A DNA stretch of 64,000 bases from Bdellovibrio bacteriovorus str. Tiberius (lineage in GTDB: Bacteria > Bdellovibrionota > Bdellovibrionia > Bdellovibrionales > Bdellovibrionaceae): positions 2,728,001-2,792,000 of the forward strand of contig NC_019567.1 of NCBI RefSeq assembly GCF_000317895.1, given 5' to 3'. Under the pieces are notes generated by a model that saw nothing but the letters and a program-made list of their open reading frames with translations, was not told where the DNA came from and did not search any database. This document shows, in pieces, positions 7,187 through 15,224 of this stretch (position 1 is its first letter; each line of letters opens with the position of its first letter). The position numbers and the translations under genes are program-made.

Positions 7187-8257
7187 CTATGTCAGAACTG
7201 CAAGGTCGGCCGGGTTAAAGCCTTTCAGCTCGCCCGTGCGGGCGTCTTTTACTTTCTTCACCCACTGGGGGTCGGTCAACAGAGCGCGGCCCACCGCCAC
7301 CAGGTCAAAGTCGCCACGATCCAATCGACGGGTCAATTCATCAAGACCACCGACCTCGGCGCCCTGCCCGCGGAAGCTATTTAAGAAGTCTCCACCACTC
7401 AGGCCGATAGAGCCCACAGTGATCGTTGGCTTGCCGGTGATTTTCTTAGCCCAACCGGCAAAGTTCAAATCAGAGTCCGCAAACTCAGGCTCCCAGAATC
7501 TTCTTTGAGAACAGTGGAAGATATCCACACCCGCTTCAGAAAGTGGCAGCAGCCATTCTTCCATTTCTTTCGGAGTCGTTGCGACCTTGGCGTTATAATC
7601 TTGTTGTTTCCACTGCGACAGGCGCAAGATCACCGGGAAGTCCGGGCCGACTTTGGCTCGAACGGCTTTCACCACCTCAACGGCAAATGTATTTCGCGCT
7701 GTAATTGTGCTGCCACCAAAACGATCAGTACGCGTATTCATACCTGGCCAGAAAAATTGATCGATCAGATAGCCATGGGCCCCGTGAAGTTCAACGGTGT
7801 CAAAGCCCAGGTTCTTGGCGTCCAAGGCGGCTTGCGCATAAGCGTTGATGGTTTTTTGAATGTCTTCGCCTGTCATCTCGGCCGGGCCTTCAAATTGGCT
7901 CGGTGGCAACCAGCCGGACTGGCTTGGTTTCATTTTACCCATGTGCCAGATTTGTGGCGCCATCTTGCCGCCTGCTTGGTGAACGGCCGTGATGACCTCT
8001 TTCCACTGGGTCAGGGATTTTTCACCATAAAAATGCGGAACGTCTTTTTCGTTGGAAGAAGCCGGACGATTGATCACGGTGCCTTCAGATAAAATCAATC
8101 CCACGTCGCCTTCAGCGCGGCGCTGATAGTACTTAGCGACGTCTTCAGTCGGCACACCGTTCGGTGATTTTTGACGCGTCATCGGCGCCATGACGATGCG
8201 GTTTTTAAGGTTTAAGCCTTTAAATTGGAAGGGTTGAAAAAGTGAGTGGGTATTCAA
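7187..8257 (-). CDS. old yellow enzyme family NADH:flavin oxidoreductase
   Basis: This FMN-dependent TIM-barrel enzyme reduces activated C=C bonds. Motifs: NRIVMAPMTR at the N-terminus, QIWHMGK, the catalytic pair region VELHGAHGYLIDQFFWPGMNTRTDRFGGS, and GSIGLSG / VAVGRALLTDPQW for phosphate binding. The frame is open far upstream to 8923, but that stretch is antisense to the glutathione transferase gene. AAAGGAG just before TTG 8257 and the conserved N-terminus fix the start, giving 356 aa (usual size). It is divergent from the GST gene, a pairing that suggests shared control in electrophile stress. Confidence 0.9.
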   Translation of the reverse strand: MNTHSLFQPFQFKGLNLKNRIVMAPMTRQKSPNGVPTEDVAKYYQRRAEGDVGLILSEGTVINRPASSNEKDVPHFYGEKSLTQWKEVITAVHQAGGKMAPQIWHMGKMKPSQSGWLPPSQFEGPAEMTGEDIQKTINAYAQAALDAKNLGFDTVELHGAHGYLIDQFFWPGMNTRTDRFGGSTITARNTFAVEVVKAVRAKVGPDFPVILRLSQWKQQDYNAKVATTPKEMEEWLLPLSEAGVDIFHCSQRRFWEPEFADSDLNFAGWAKKITGKPTITVGSIGLSGGDFLNSFRGQGAEVGGLDELTRRLDRGDFDLVAVGRALLTDPQWVKKVKDARTGELKGFNPADLAVLT

Positions 8258-8386
8258 GAATGCTCCTTTGACGGACAGATGAAGCATTAATGTTACTATT
8301 ATTGTTGCAATATTGGAAGCCCTTATGTAACAGTAAGTGGTACATTTTAACGCAAAATCGCATTTATCATGCAAAGGAATCTGAAA
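8258..8386. promoter_or_regulatory. divergent control region between OYE and GST genes, candidate operator
   Basis: The gap between the two divergent genes contains imperfect dyad TGTAAC-AGTAAGT-GGTACA (about 8325-8343), and a related GTTACT half-site nearer the OYE gene. Such dyads often bind HxlR- or MarR-type electrophile-responsive repressors, but no regulator gene is adjacent. The assignment is inference. Confidence 0.35.
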
Positions 8387-8995
8387 ATGAATCTGTTTTA
8401 TTCTCCTGGTGCCTGTGCCCTGGCTTCTCAAATCGCGTTGCGTGAAGCCGGCATGAACTTCGAAATGGTTAAAGTTGATCTGAAAAACAAAGAATACGCT
8501 GGCGGCGACTACAAAAAAGTAAACCCAAAAGGTTACATCCCTGCCCTGCAACTGCCTGACGGTCATTTGATGACGGAAGGTGCGGTGATCTTGCAGTGGA
8601 TCGCGGATCAGGCTCCAGACAAAAATCTTTTGCCGAAATTCGGCACTATGGAGCGCTACAAGGCGATGGAGTGGCTGAACTTTATCGCGACTGAGGTGCA
8701 CAAGGGTATTGGTTCCCTTTTCAATTCTGCACACATGAACGACGAAACCAAAGCGGCCATTCAGGCAAAAATCCAATTGCGTCTGGGCGTCTTGGATCAG
8801 CACCTTCTGAGCAACGCCTATATGTTGGGTGAAAACTTCTCTGTCGTTGATGCTTACGCTTACAACGTTCTTCGCTGGACGAACCTGGTTCATGTCGACA
8901 CGACAAACCACAAGGGCATCCAAGGCCTTATGGCTAAAATGGCAGAACGCGCTTCCGTGAAAGAAGCGGTTGCGGCAGAAGGCATCCGTCTTTAG
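8387..8995 (+). CDS. glutathione S-transferase (bacterial beta-class-like)
   Basis: The 202-aa protein begins MNLFYSPGACALA, with the beta-class Cys10. It continues with the thioredoxin-like GSH site (NPKGYIPALQL, then MTEGAVILQWIAD with the conserved Glu-Ala/Gly) and an all-helical C-terminal domain with the SVVDAYAYNVL N-capping motif. AAAGGA at 8373-8378 supports ATG 8387 over the ATG at 8369. It conjugates or isomerises electrophiles with glutathione in the cytoplasm. The stop overlaps that of the convergent cassette gene by 4 bases. Confidence 0.92.
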   Translation: MNLFYSPGACALASQIALREAGMNFEMVKVDLKNKEYAGGDYKKVNPKGYIPALQLPDGHLMTEGAVILQWIADQAPDKNLLPKFGTMERYKAMEWLNFIATEVHKGIGSLFNSAHMNDETKAAIQAKIQLRLGVLDQHLLSNAYMLGENFSVVDAYAYNVLRWTNLVHVDTTNHKGIQGLMAKMAERASVKEAVAAEGIRL

Positions 8996-10539
8996 TTAGC
9001 ACATTTGGGCTCAAGGACATTTCCGTGAGCCCAAACCTTATAGTCCGGGCACTTTTCTGCTGCCACCGAAATCAGAAAATCACTTTCACTCACCACCAGA
9101 TTTTTCAATTTTGGAATCGCTGACACCGCAGCCCAATCCCCGACCGAGTTTTCTGAAAGATCCAGGGTTTCCACCCCTGTAACAGTCTGCAACGCCGTCA
9201 CATCTGAAATATTATTTCTTTTAAGACTGATGAATTCTTTTTCAGGCAAGTTTTCCAGAAAATCCAGATGTTCGATTTCCATCTTAGAAAGATCCACACG
9301 GGGGCTTTCGTTCAGGTACTGAAAGGCCGCCCCACAACTTCCCGCAAATTTCTCCGTCAAAGTTTGAAATACTTTGTCGTTGGAGTTTTGACACCAGTAC
9401 ATGAAAGTCGGAACTCTTGGAAAGGCTATAGAAACCGGCGGCAGGTTGAGGTCACAAGTTTGCAGGTTTTGGAAACAAGCAAGAACCTGATCCTCAATCC
9501 CAACCTTGGCTTGATTGACGTTTTCTTTGGTTTTGTCCCACATCTCGCGATAAGCCGCAGGGACAGAGACAACACTTTGCCAGCTTTCCATTTGCCCGGA
9601 TGTCACTTGCAGCTTGCGATAATCCTCGGAAAGGACTTTCAAGCGTTGCAACGTCTGCTCTTCCTGCGGGTTAAAGAGCGGACTTTTTAGTTCTTTCCAG
9701 TCAAAAGATACAATGGAAGACGACGCCCCACCAGCCAGAACCTGATGCAACAAGCCGGTTTGTTTGTTCAGCGCATAGCTTGTCAGTGATTCATAAATGG
9801 CAGCACAGGCGTTCAGATCCGCCTGCATATTACACTGAGCCAGGCCCTTCAGTTCATTGGAGGTAAATGTAATAAACTGCTGAGGATCCCCACCCCACTG
9901 CAGGGCAGACACCATAAATCCATCCAAGGTTTTATGTTGCTGTAAAACGCGGAATAAAGATTTGAGCGAGCTGCCATCAGCCTGGCTTTCAAAAAGATCG
10001 GCCGACTGACGGTTTTTAAAGTACATATCCACTTTCACCAAAATATCGGCGCCAAGGTTTTGGCTATCGATATAGGCTTGCTGGCAATTTTTATCGTCAA
10101 GATGAGCTTTCTCTAAGCGAAGGGAAAGGCCCCGCAAGGAAAGACTGTAAAAAAAGATCCGGCGGAAAGACTCTTTCGCCGGCAGCAGAAATCTATCCAC
10201 GGAACTGCCAGAAAAAAAAGTCTTCTGATTGGGATATTGACCCTGGTTAAATCCCAGCAGCTCATAAACTTGATCCGGAGACAGGTTGCGATTCAGGCTG
10301 TTTTTCAGAACCAATTCACCTTGCGAGATTTTACCTCCCGTTGCGCACTGACGTCCCACTTCTCCGGTCAAGACATTGTAACTTCGGCCCAAAGCCAGAT
10401 TGTCAGGAATGTTGCGACGGGTTTCGGTTAAAAATGCCTGATCATAGTTAAAATCAATATGATGATTGCGTGGGGGCTGACCGCAGCCGATCAGCAATTG
10501 AAAGGTAAGAAGAACTGGAAAGTATTTTAGATAATTCAT
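8992..10539 (-). CDS. lipoprotein with MACPF-like core and leucine-rich repeats (sixth gene of exported cassette)
   Basis: The 515-aa product has a lipoprotein signal with lipobox LIGC (Cys about 19). Residues 48-65 read LALGRSYNVLTGE..RQC, and the motif CQQAYIDSQNLGA sits at 152-164. It aligns in position with CGNSFLDSADMGG and CGDSYIRSLALEA of the next two genes. A QWGGD follows about 55 residues on. This resembles the MACPF signature (G-T-H-F/Y then GG) and its following strand. The C-terminal 100 residues form leucine-rich repeats (LDLSENSVG, SLKRNNISDV). It is last in a six-gene operon, 9 bases after the preceding gene. Homology among the three large members is strong; pore formation is a hypothesis. 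Confidence 0.75.
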   Translation of the reverse strand: MNYLKYFPVLLTFQLLIGCGQPPRNHHIDFNYDQAFLTETRRNIPDNLALGRSYNVLTGEVGRQCATGGKISQGELVLKNSLNRNLSPDQVYELLGFNQGQYPNQKTFFSGSSVDRFLLPAKESFRRIFFYSLSLRGLSLRLEKAHLDDKNCQQAYIDSQNLGADILVKVDMYFKNRQSADLFESQADGSSLKSLFRVLQQHKTLDGFMVSALQWGGDPQQFITFTSNELKGLAQCNMQADLNACAAIYESLTSYALNKQTGLLHQVLAGGASSSIVSFDWKELKSPLFNPQEEQTLQRLKVLSEDYRKLQVTSGQMESWQSVVSVPAAYREMWDKTKENVNQAKVGIEDQVLACFQNLQTCDLNLPPVSIAFPRVPTFMYWCQNSNDKVFQTLTEKFAGSCGAAFQYLNESPRVDLSKMEIEHLDFLENLPEKEFISLKRNNISDVTALQTVTGVETLDLSENSVGDWAAVSAIPKLKNLVVSESDFLISVAAEKCPDYKVWAHGNVLEPKCAN

Positions 10540-10548
10540 AGGCGGTCA

Positions 10549-11769
10549 CTACCTCGTGCTTTTGAACATCTCTGAATCTTGCAATTCAAGGACCATGTCT
10601 TGTCCAACCAATTGCTGATAAAGGTTCTTAGCCATGCCAATTTCCAAAATACAGGACTGATTTTTCTGACAGCGGTTCATAAGGCTTGCGATCTTGCGGG
10701 AGGCACTTTTAGCAAAGTTCAAATACTGCTGAACTGAGCGTTGGTGATTCACTTCCAGCTCTGCATTGGCCAGCAGGATTTCAGCCCGAGCCTGTCTTTT
10801 AAGGACAGCGGACTGGACTTCGATAAATTGCTCGATGAATTCAGGGTCTGCACCTCCCGTTTCGCTTAAGCTCCAATAGGATGGAAGCAACCCTGTTCTG
10901 GCATAAGAATCCAGGTTGTATTGCAGTATCGGAGACTCCTCAAGATTGTCTTCACTATATTCCAAAGACGCCATTTGGGCGGCAAAACCCTCGGGGCCGT
11001 TCACATAGTCTAAAATTTGATTTACGATATCCCGGCATGGTTCAACATTGTCCACTCGGCAGCTTTTGATTTCAAACTGCGGCAGTCGGCTTTTGTTCCC
11101 GCCAAGCTGGGTGGCAGTTGTCGTGATCAGGGTGTTTTCCTGCAACTTTTGATTTACCACCGTCACCGAGTCGGATTTACAAATCCCCAGGACGCAGACT
11201 TCGGTTTTAATGTCGATCTGGTTACGAAAGTACTTTTTAGACAAATCAAGGCGATTATGAACCAGCAACACCCCACCCATGTCAGCACTGTCCAAAAAGC
11301 TGTTGCCGCAGATTTCTTCAAAAGCTTTGGGGTCATTCAGTGCCAGGGCATTTTTGCCAATTTCGGTAAGCTCATAATCAATCAATGCAGCTGTTTTACC
11401 ACGCATTTCATATTTAAAGCCCGTAGAACCCGCCATCGCCCCGTCTTCATAGGACGTCGACGTATAGGCCGAAGCACTGCCGCCCAATACGACGGCGTTG
11501 ATTTCGGCAGAGACCTTCCCGCTCAAAGAAGATTTAATCCCGTTCAAAGATAGATTCGTCGTCAGTTGCAGCTGCCCTTCGGACAGGCCCCGGTAATGAA
11601 CCCGTCCTTTCAGACATCGCGCGCGGGGTTCTTTGGATTTGGAATCGTAACCAGTTCCCAAGGCCCAGGCTTCTTGTTCAGCGCGGGGGACAGTCTGCCC
11701 CCACGCTGGCAAGGATATTCCCACAAGCGACAACGCTAGAATATTAACAAGAAGTGCCTGAGCATTCAT
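10549..11769 (-). CDS. secreted protein with MACPF-like core, no LRR (fifth gene of exported cassette)
   Basis: The 406-aa protein starts with a signal peptide ending ISLPAWG. After it comes ALGTGYDSKSKE..ARC, then CGNSFLDSADMGG at about 154-166, which fits the MACPF consensus spacing G-x-x-[FY]-x6-GG, and TTTATQLGGN later. Between lie Gly/Ser-rich strands. Extra Cys pairs (CVLGICKSD, SCRVDNVEPC) suggest disulfides. The last 130 residues are helical. It matches the 638-aa neighbour over its length but lacks the LRR tail. It lies 9 bases after that gene, so it is in the same transcript. Exported; target unknown. Confidence 0.72.
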   Translation of the reverse strand: MNAQALLVNILALSLVGISLPAWGQTVPRAEQEAWALGTGYDSKSKEPRARCLKGRVHYRGLSEGQLQLTTNLSLNGIKSSLSGKVSAEINAVVLGGSASAYTSTSYEDGAMAGSTGFKYEMRGKTAALIDYELTEIGKNALALNDPKAFEEICGNSFLDSADMGGVLLVHNRLDLSKKYFRNQIDIKTEVCVLGICKSDSVTVVNQKLQENTLITTTATQLGGNKSRLPQFEIKSCRVDNVEPCRDIVNQILDYVNGPEGFAAQMASLEYSEDNLEESPILQYNLDSYARTGLLPSYWSLSETGGADPEFIEQFIEVQSAVLKRQARAEILLANAELEVNHQRSVQQYLNFAKSASRKIASLMNRCQKNQSCILEIGMAKNLYQQLVGQDMVLELQDSEMFKSTR

Positions 11770-11777
11770 AATTCGTC

Positions 11778-13694
11778 CTATTGAGCTAGGTTGTCCCAGA
11801 AAGCGGGTTCAACCTTGACCGCAACAACAGCGTCATCACAGCTGTACCAGCCTTCCACATTCGAGTTACCGAACTGACCAGGAACCTTAAAGATCGGCGC
11901 CGTGTTCAGGGCTTCGGCCTGACGGATATCCACACCTTGATGAAGCATCGTCTGGCGCAGCAGATCGCAGGCACGATTGTTGGTGATAATATGGTTCTGG
12001 ATACCGTGATTTTCATGATTCCACTTTTCTGATAGCGGGTTTCCGTAAGCGCGAATGGATACAAGGCTCATGGCAGAAAGCGCTGACAAATTGCTGACGT
12101 TGTTATTGGCAAAGTTCACGTGCGACAGATTTGGCAGTTCTTTCAGTTTGTCGATATTGATCACTCGATTATGGTGCATGTTCAATACCTCCAAACTTTT
12201 CAGATTCTCGATCCCGTCCAGCATAAAGATTTCGTTATCGGAAATATCCAAAGACGTCAGGGATTTCAAGCCACGCAAAGGTTCCAAGGATGAAATCTTG
12301 GTGCTTGCAAGGTTCAGCTTGTGCAGATCCTGCAGGTAACGGAAGGCCTGGCCGCAAGACATCTTTTCTGAAATCTTCGCGGCCGTGCGGATGGCTTTCA
12401 CCGTGTCCTTCGTCACTGAATTTTCGTCGGAAAGACCGCAATAGTCTTCAAAGGTCATCATTTTCGTGATTTCACGGGAATCATAGAACTTCAACTTTTC
12501 CGTCATACCGGCAAAGGCATTCACACAAGAATCCGGATTTTCACGGCAGATCTTGATCGCGTTTTGAACAACGTCAAAGTTGTCGCGAATCACGGACTGG
12601 AGGGTTTGAAGGCGAGCTTTTTCTTCAGAATGTTCGATACTGATATCCAGTAAATCCTGAGTGCGACCCAAGTCAGCGCTCAGTTTCAGATACTGGCGAA
12701 CCAGGGATCTTCTTTTTTGTTTGATGTCTTCGCCGATATCGGTGACTTCGCTGCTCAGCTCCTGGGCCTCGGAATTGGCATAGCTGGTGTAACCATACTG
12801 CATCCACGCCGGACCGTCAGACTTCTGAGGCTGGTAAGTCATGCTGTTTAGCTGAGACGAAAAGCCACCTTCTTCGGTCGCATAATTGATCATCTGAGAA
12901 ATCGCTTCATAACACGCTTCGTATTTTTCGATATCGCACTTAAAGATCTGCGCCGTGACGCCTTTTTTAATTTTTTCTTCAGACGTTTCAACACCTTTTA
13001 GGATGTTAGCCAGTTTTGAAACGTCCCCACCCACCTGAACTGCCGTAACGGTGAACTTGACATCGCGGCCGTATTTCTGAACGGCGGCGTTCATGCGCCC
13101 GTTCAGTTTGATGATATCCATGATGTTGGCATTGGCGTCGGACTGAAAGTTAGCCTTCAAGTCACTGGAGGTGAACGTAAATTTCACGTTGATCAGAAGC
13201 TTTGCTTCTAGTGCCAAAGAACGAATGTAGCTGTCACCGCAGACTTGTTTGACGTTGCCTTTGCTGACCGCGTCCTTCCCCGCTTGAGTCAACGTCAGGT
13301 TCTGCAAAACAGCGTTTTTCCCGGCCGCACTGATAACATAAGCCGCTGAAACCGAGTTCGACGTATTGGCGGTGCTGCCTGTGAAGTTCGCAGCCCCACC
13401 GGCAGAGATAATATCCAAAGAGATATCCGCTCCGATAGCCATACCCAGTTCAGTCAACAGGCGCTCTTGGCTGACACCCGCTTCAACACCTACGTAGCCG
13501 TTGGAACTGCCCACATAGGCCAAGGTTCCAGTTACGCAAGGCACTTTGAACGTTTGAGTGGCAGAATCAAAACCAGATCCCAAAAAGCCCTGTTCAGAAA
13601 GCTTGGTGATTGTTTCTGCATACGCTGGGGCCGCCCCCGTAATCAAGGCGGCCGCCATTCCTAGTTTAATTTTTTTCAGTAAGTTCGTTTTCAT
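11778..13694 (-). CDS. secreted MACPF-like protein with leucine-rich repeats (fourth gene of exported cassette)
   Basis: The 638-aa protein has signal peptide MKTNLLKKIKLGMAAALITG..AYA. It continues FLGSGFDSATQTFKVPC, a glycine/serine-rich beta region, CGDSYIRSLALEAKL (152-166) and VQVGGDVSKL, all in the same order as in the two downstream genes. About residues 445-550 hold at least four leucine-rich repeats (LTSLDISDNEI, LEVLNMHHNRV, LSHVNFANNNV). LRRs usually bind protein or carbohydrate. MACPF-like cores build pores or adhesins. An exported effector against prey or competitors is a reasonable but unproven reading. It follows the small paralogue by 18 bases. Confidence 0.75.
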   Translation of the reverse strand: MKTNLLKKIKLGMAAALITGAAPAYAETITKLSEQGFLGSGFDSATQTFKVPCVTGTLAYVGSSNGYVGVEAGVSQERLLTELGMAIGADISLDIISAGGAANFTGSTANTSNSVSAAYVISAAGKNAVLQNLTLTQAGKDAVSKGNVKQVCGDSYIRSLALEAKLLINVKFTFTSSDLKANFQSDANANIMDIIKLNGRMNAAVQKYGRDVKFTVTAVQVGGDVSKLANILKGVETSEEKIKKGVTAQIFKCDIEKYEACYEAISQMINYATEEGGFSSQLNSMTYQPQKSDGPAWMQYGYTSYANSEAQELSSEVTDIGEDIKQKRRSLVRQYLKLSADLGRTQDLLDISIEHSEEKARLQTLQSVIRDNFDVVQNAIKICRENPDSCVNAFAGMTEKLKFYDSREITKMMTFEDYCGLSDENSVTKDTVKAIRTAAKISEKMSCGQAFRYLQDLHKLNLASTKISSLEPLRGLKSLTSLDISDNEIFMLDGIENLKSLEVLNMHHNRVINIDKLKELPNLSHVNFANNNVSNLSALSAMSLVSIRAYGNPLSEKWNHENHGIQNHIITNNRACDLLRQTMLHQGVDIRQAEALNTAPIFKVPGQFGNSNVEGWYSCDDAVVAVKVEPAFWDNLAQ

Positions 13695-13712
13695 ATAATC
13701 TCCGTTAGTTTA

Positions 13713-14153
13713 TTAGCAGGTTTGGACTCGACAGACTTCGTGGCGCTTGGGTGGCGGATAGTATTCTTTTTCTTTTTTCGATGGTGCGGGCTTCGGTGGC
13801 GGCGCCAACTTTTCAGTCATTGACCACTGACAAACCGCCACGAACTTGACACCTTCCGGGACTCGGCAAATTTCACCGGGGGCCCAGTTTCGCTCGTCAT
13901 CACCGAAGACGGGGTAATTCACCGCGGTGGTTGACTCGGTCGAATTTTGCTCGGTTTTGACGCCAAAGTATTGAGCGCTGTCTTTGGTGAAACCAAAGAA
14001 CTGAGCATTGTTTTGTTCAATACAACGATTCAACCAGGCAATGCGGGATTGAATCTGGGGGACCGTCAGCTTTTCGACAGAGCATCTTTCAAAAGAGGCT
14101 TTGGCGGAAGCCGTCGCCAGCAAAATTGTGATAGTAAAAATAAATGATTTCAT
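13713..14153 (-). CDS. small secreted Cys/Pro-rich protein, third of three tandem paralogues
   Basis: The 146-aa product has signal peptide ...LLATASAKA, then SFERCSVEKLTVPQIQSRIAWLNRCIEQNN, NYPVFGDDERNWAPGEICRVPEGV and VAVCQWSMTEK, ending in a Pro/Lys-rich tail with a final VCRVQTC. The same framework recurs in the two genes upstream. Six cysteines suggest a disulfide-stabilised domain plus an extended tail. SD GGAGAA precedes the ATG. No known family. Close linkage to the large exported proteins suggests a chaperone, inhibitor or subunit role (inference). Confidence 0.8.
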   Translation of the reverse strand: MKSFIFTITILLATASAKASFERCSVEKLTVPQIQSRIAWLNRCIEQNNAQFFGFTKDSAQYFGVKTEQNSTESTTAVNYPVFGDDERNWAPGEICRVPEGVKFVAVCQWSMTEKLAPPPKPAPSKKEKEYYPPPKRHEVCRVQTC

Positions 14154-14163
14154 AAGTTCTCCA

Positions 14164-14622
14164 TTAACAGTTTAGGCGAAGACAAATATCTGCCCGCGGC
14201 CGCTCTTCTTTAGGAAATGGAGCAGGCTCTGGGGCCGGTGCCGGCGGAGCGGGAACTGGCGCCGGAGGAGGAACCACTTTCTCCGTCACAGACCACTGGC
14301 AAACCGCGATAAACCTGACGTCCTCGGGAGCCAGACACAATTCTCCGGGTGCCCAGTTGCGTTCCTCATCTCCAAAGACCGGATAGTTCACGGTGGCGGT
14401 CGACTCAGTGTCGGTCCCGACTTCCTTGACACTGAAGTACTGAGCACCGTCTTTGGAAAGCCCCAGGAAAGAGCCGTTGTTTTCCTGGATACAGCGATTC
14501 AGCCAAGCAATGCGAGCCTTTACTTGCGCCACCGTCAATTGTTCCACAGTGCATCTTTCGAAAGCGGCCTTCGCGGAAGTGGCTGACAGCAAAATAATGG
14601 TGTTAAAAATAAGTGCTTTCAT
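14164..14622 (-). CDS. small secreted Cys/Pro-rich protein, second tandem paralogue
   Basis: ATG 14622 is chosen over an upstream in-frame start because AAAGGAG precedes it closely and the product then begins with a signal peptide (MKALIFNTIILLSATSAKA). The mature domain AFERCTVEQLTVAQVKARIAWLNRC ... NYPVFGDEERNWAPGELC ... IAVCQWSVTEK is nearly the same as in the 13713-14153 gene. The tail is a Pro-Ala-rich linker (PPAPVPAPPAPAPEP) ending CLRLNC. Its SD overlaps the stop of the gene upstream. Function unknown. Confidence 0.82.
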   Translation of the reverse strand: MKALIFNTIILLSATSAKAAFERCTVEQLTVAQVKARIAWLNRCIQENNGSFLGLSKDGAQYFSVKEVGTDTESTATVNYPVFGDEERNWAPGELCLAPEDVRFIAVCQWSVTEKVVPPPAPVPAPPAPAPEPAPFPKEERPRADICLRLNC

Positions 14623-14633
14623 GCGAGCTCCTT

Positions 14634-15083
14634 TTACTGGCACAGACGAGGGGGACAAATATCTCTGGGAGGACGCTGCGGTTTAAGTTTAGGTTCCGGC
14701 TTCTTTTCTTGAGGGGGGAACGGATTGGGCATCACGACTTTCTCAGACACCGAGACTTCGCAAACGGCAAGAAATCGGACTTCTTCAGGAACCCGGCATA
14801 CGTCTCCTGGAGCCCAGTTTTGTTGGTCGTCACCAAAGATCGGATAGTTCACTCGAGTGGCCATCATCACGGAGTTGGCACGGACCTCGGTTCCGAAGTA
14901 CTTGGCGTTTTCTTTAGTGAAAATCAGAAAGGCCCCGTTGTTTTCATCAAGACAACGTCTAAGCCAAGCCACCCGGGCCTGGGCTTTTTCTATGGTCATA
15001 GGTTCCATCGAACAGCGCCCGGACGTGGCTCGGGCCGATATCGCCGTCAGGATGGTGGCTGCAAAGATAATGAATGACTTCAT
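14634..15083 (-). CDS. small secreted Cys/Pro-rich protein, first gene of the exported cassette
   Basis: The 149-aa product has signal peptide MKSFIIFAATILTAISARA, then RCSMEPMTIEKAQARVAWLRRCLDENN ... NYPIFGDDQQNWAPGDVC ... LAVCEVSVSEK, and a Pro/Lys tail ending CPPRLCQ. It is the most diverged of the three tandem paralogues. It starts the six-gene operon, with an SD (AAAGGAGACC) next to the ATG. The promoter should lie in 15084-15224. Function unknown. Confidence 0.82.
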   Translation of the reverse strand: MKSFIIFAATILTAISARATSGRCSMEPMTIEKAQARVAWLRRCLDENNGAFLIFTKENAKYFGTEVRANSVMMATRVNYPIFGDDQQNWAPGDVCRVPEEVRFLAVCEVSVSEKVVMPNPFPPQEKKPEPKLKPQRPPRDICPPRLCQ

Positions 15084-15224
15084 GGGGTCTCCTTTTTTTC
15101 AGGAAGACCCTTTTGCAAGGTGAAGACCCCGTATTTGGGACTTGAGGACAGCTTTATTTCGTTTTAAGACCCGAAATGTCTGAAATTCCGGAACCCGTCC
15201 GAGAAAAGGGACGGACAAAATGGG

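Noticed and set aside
8258-8923. N-terminal extension of the OYE open frame
   Set aside because: It runs through the opposite-strand GST gene. OYE homology starts at NTHSLFQPF, and TTG 8257 has a good SD.
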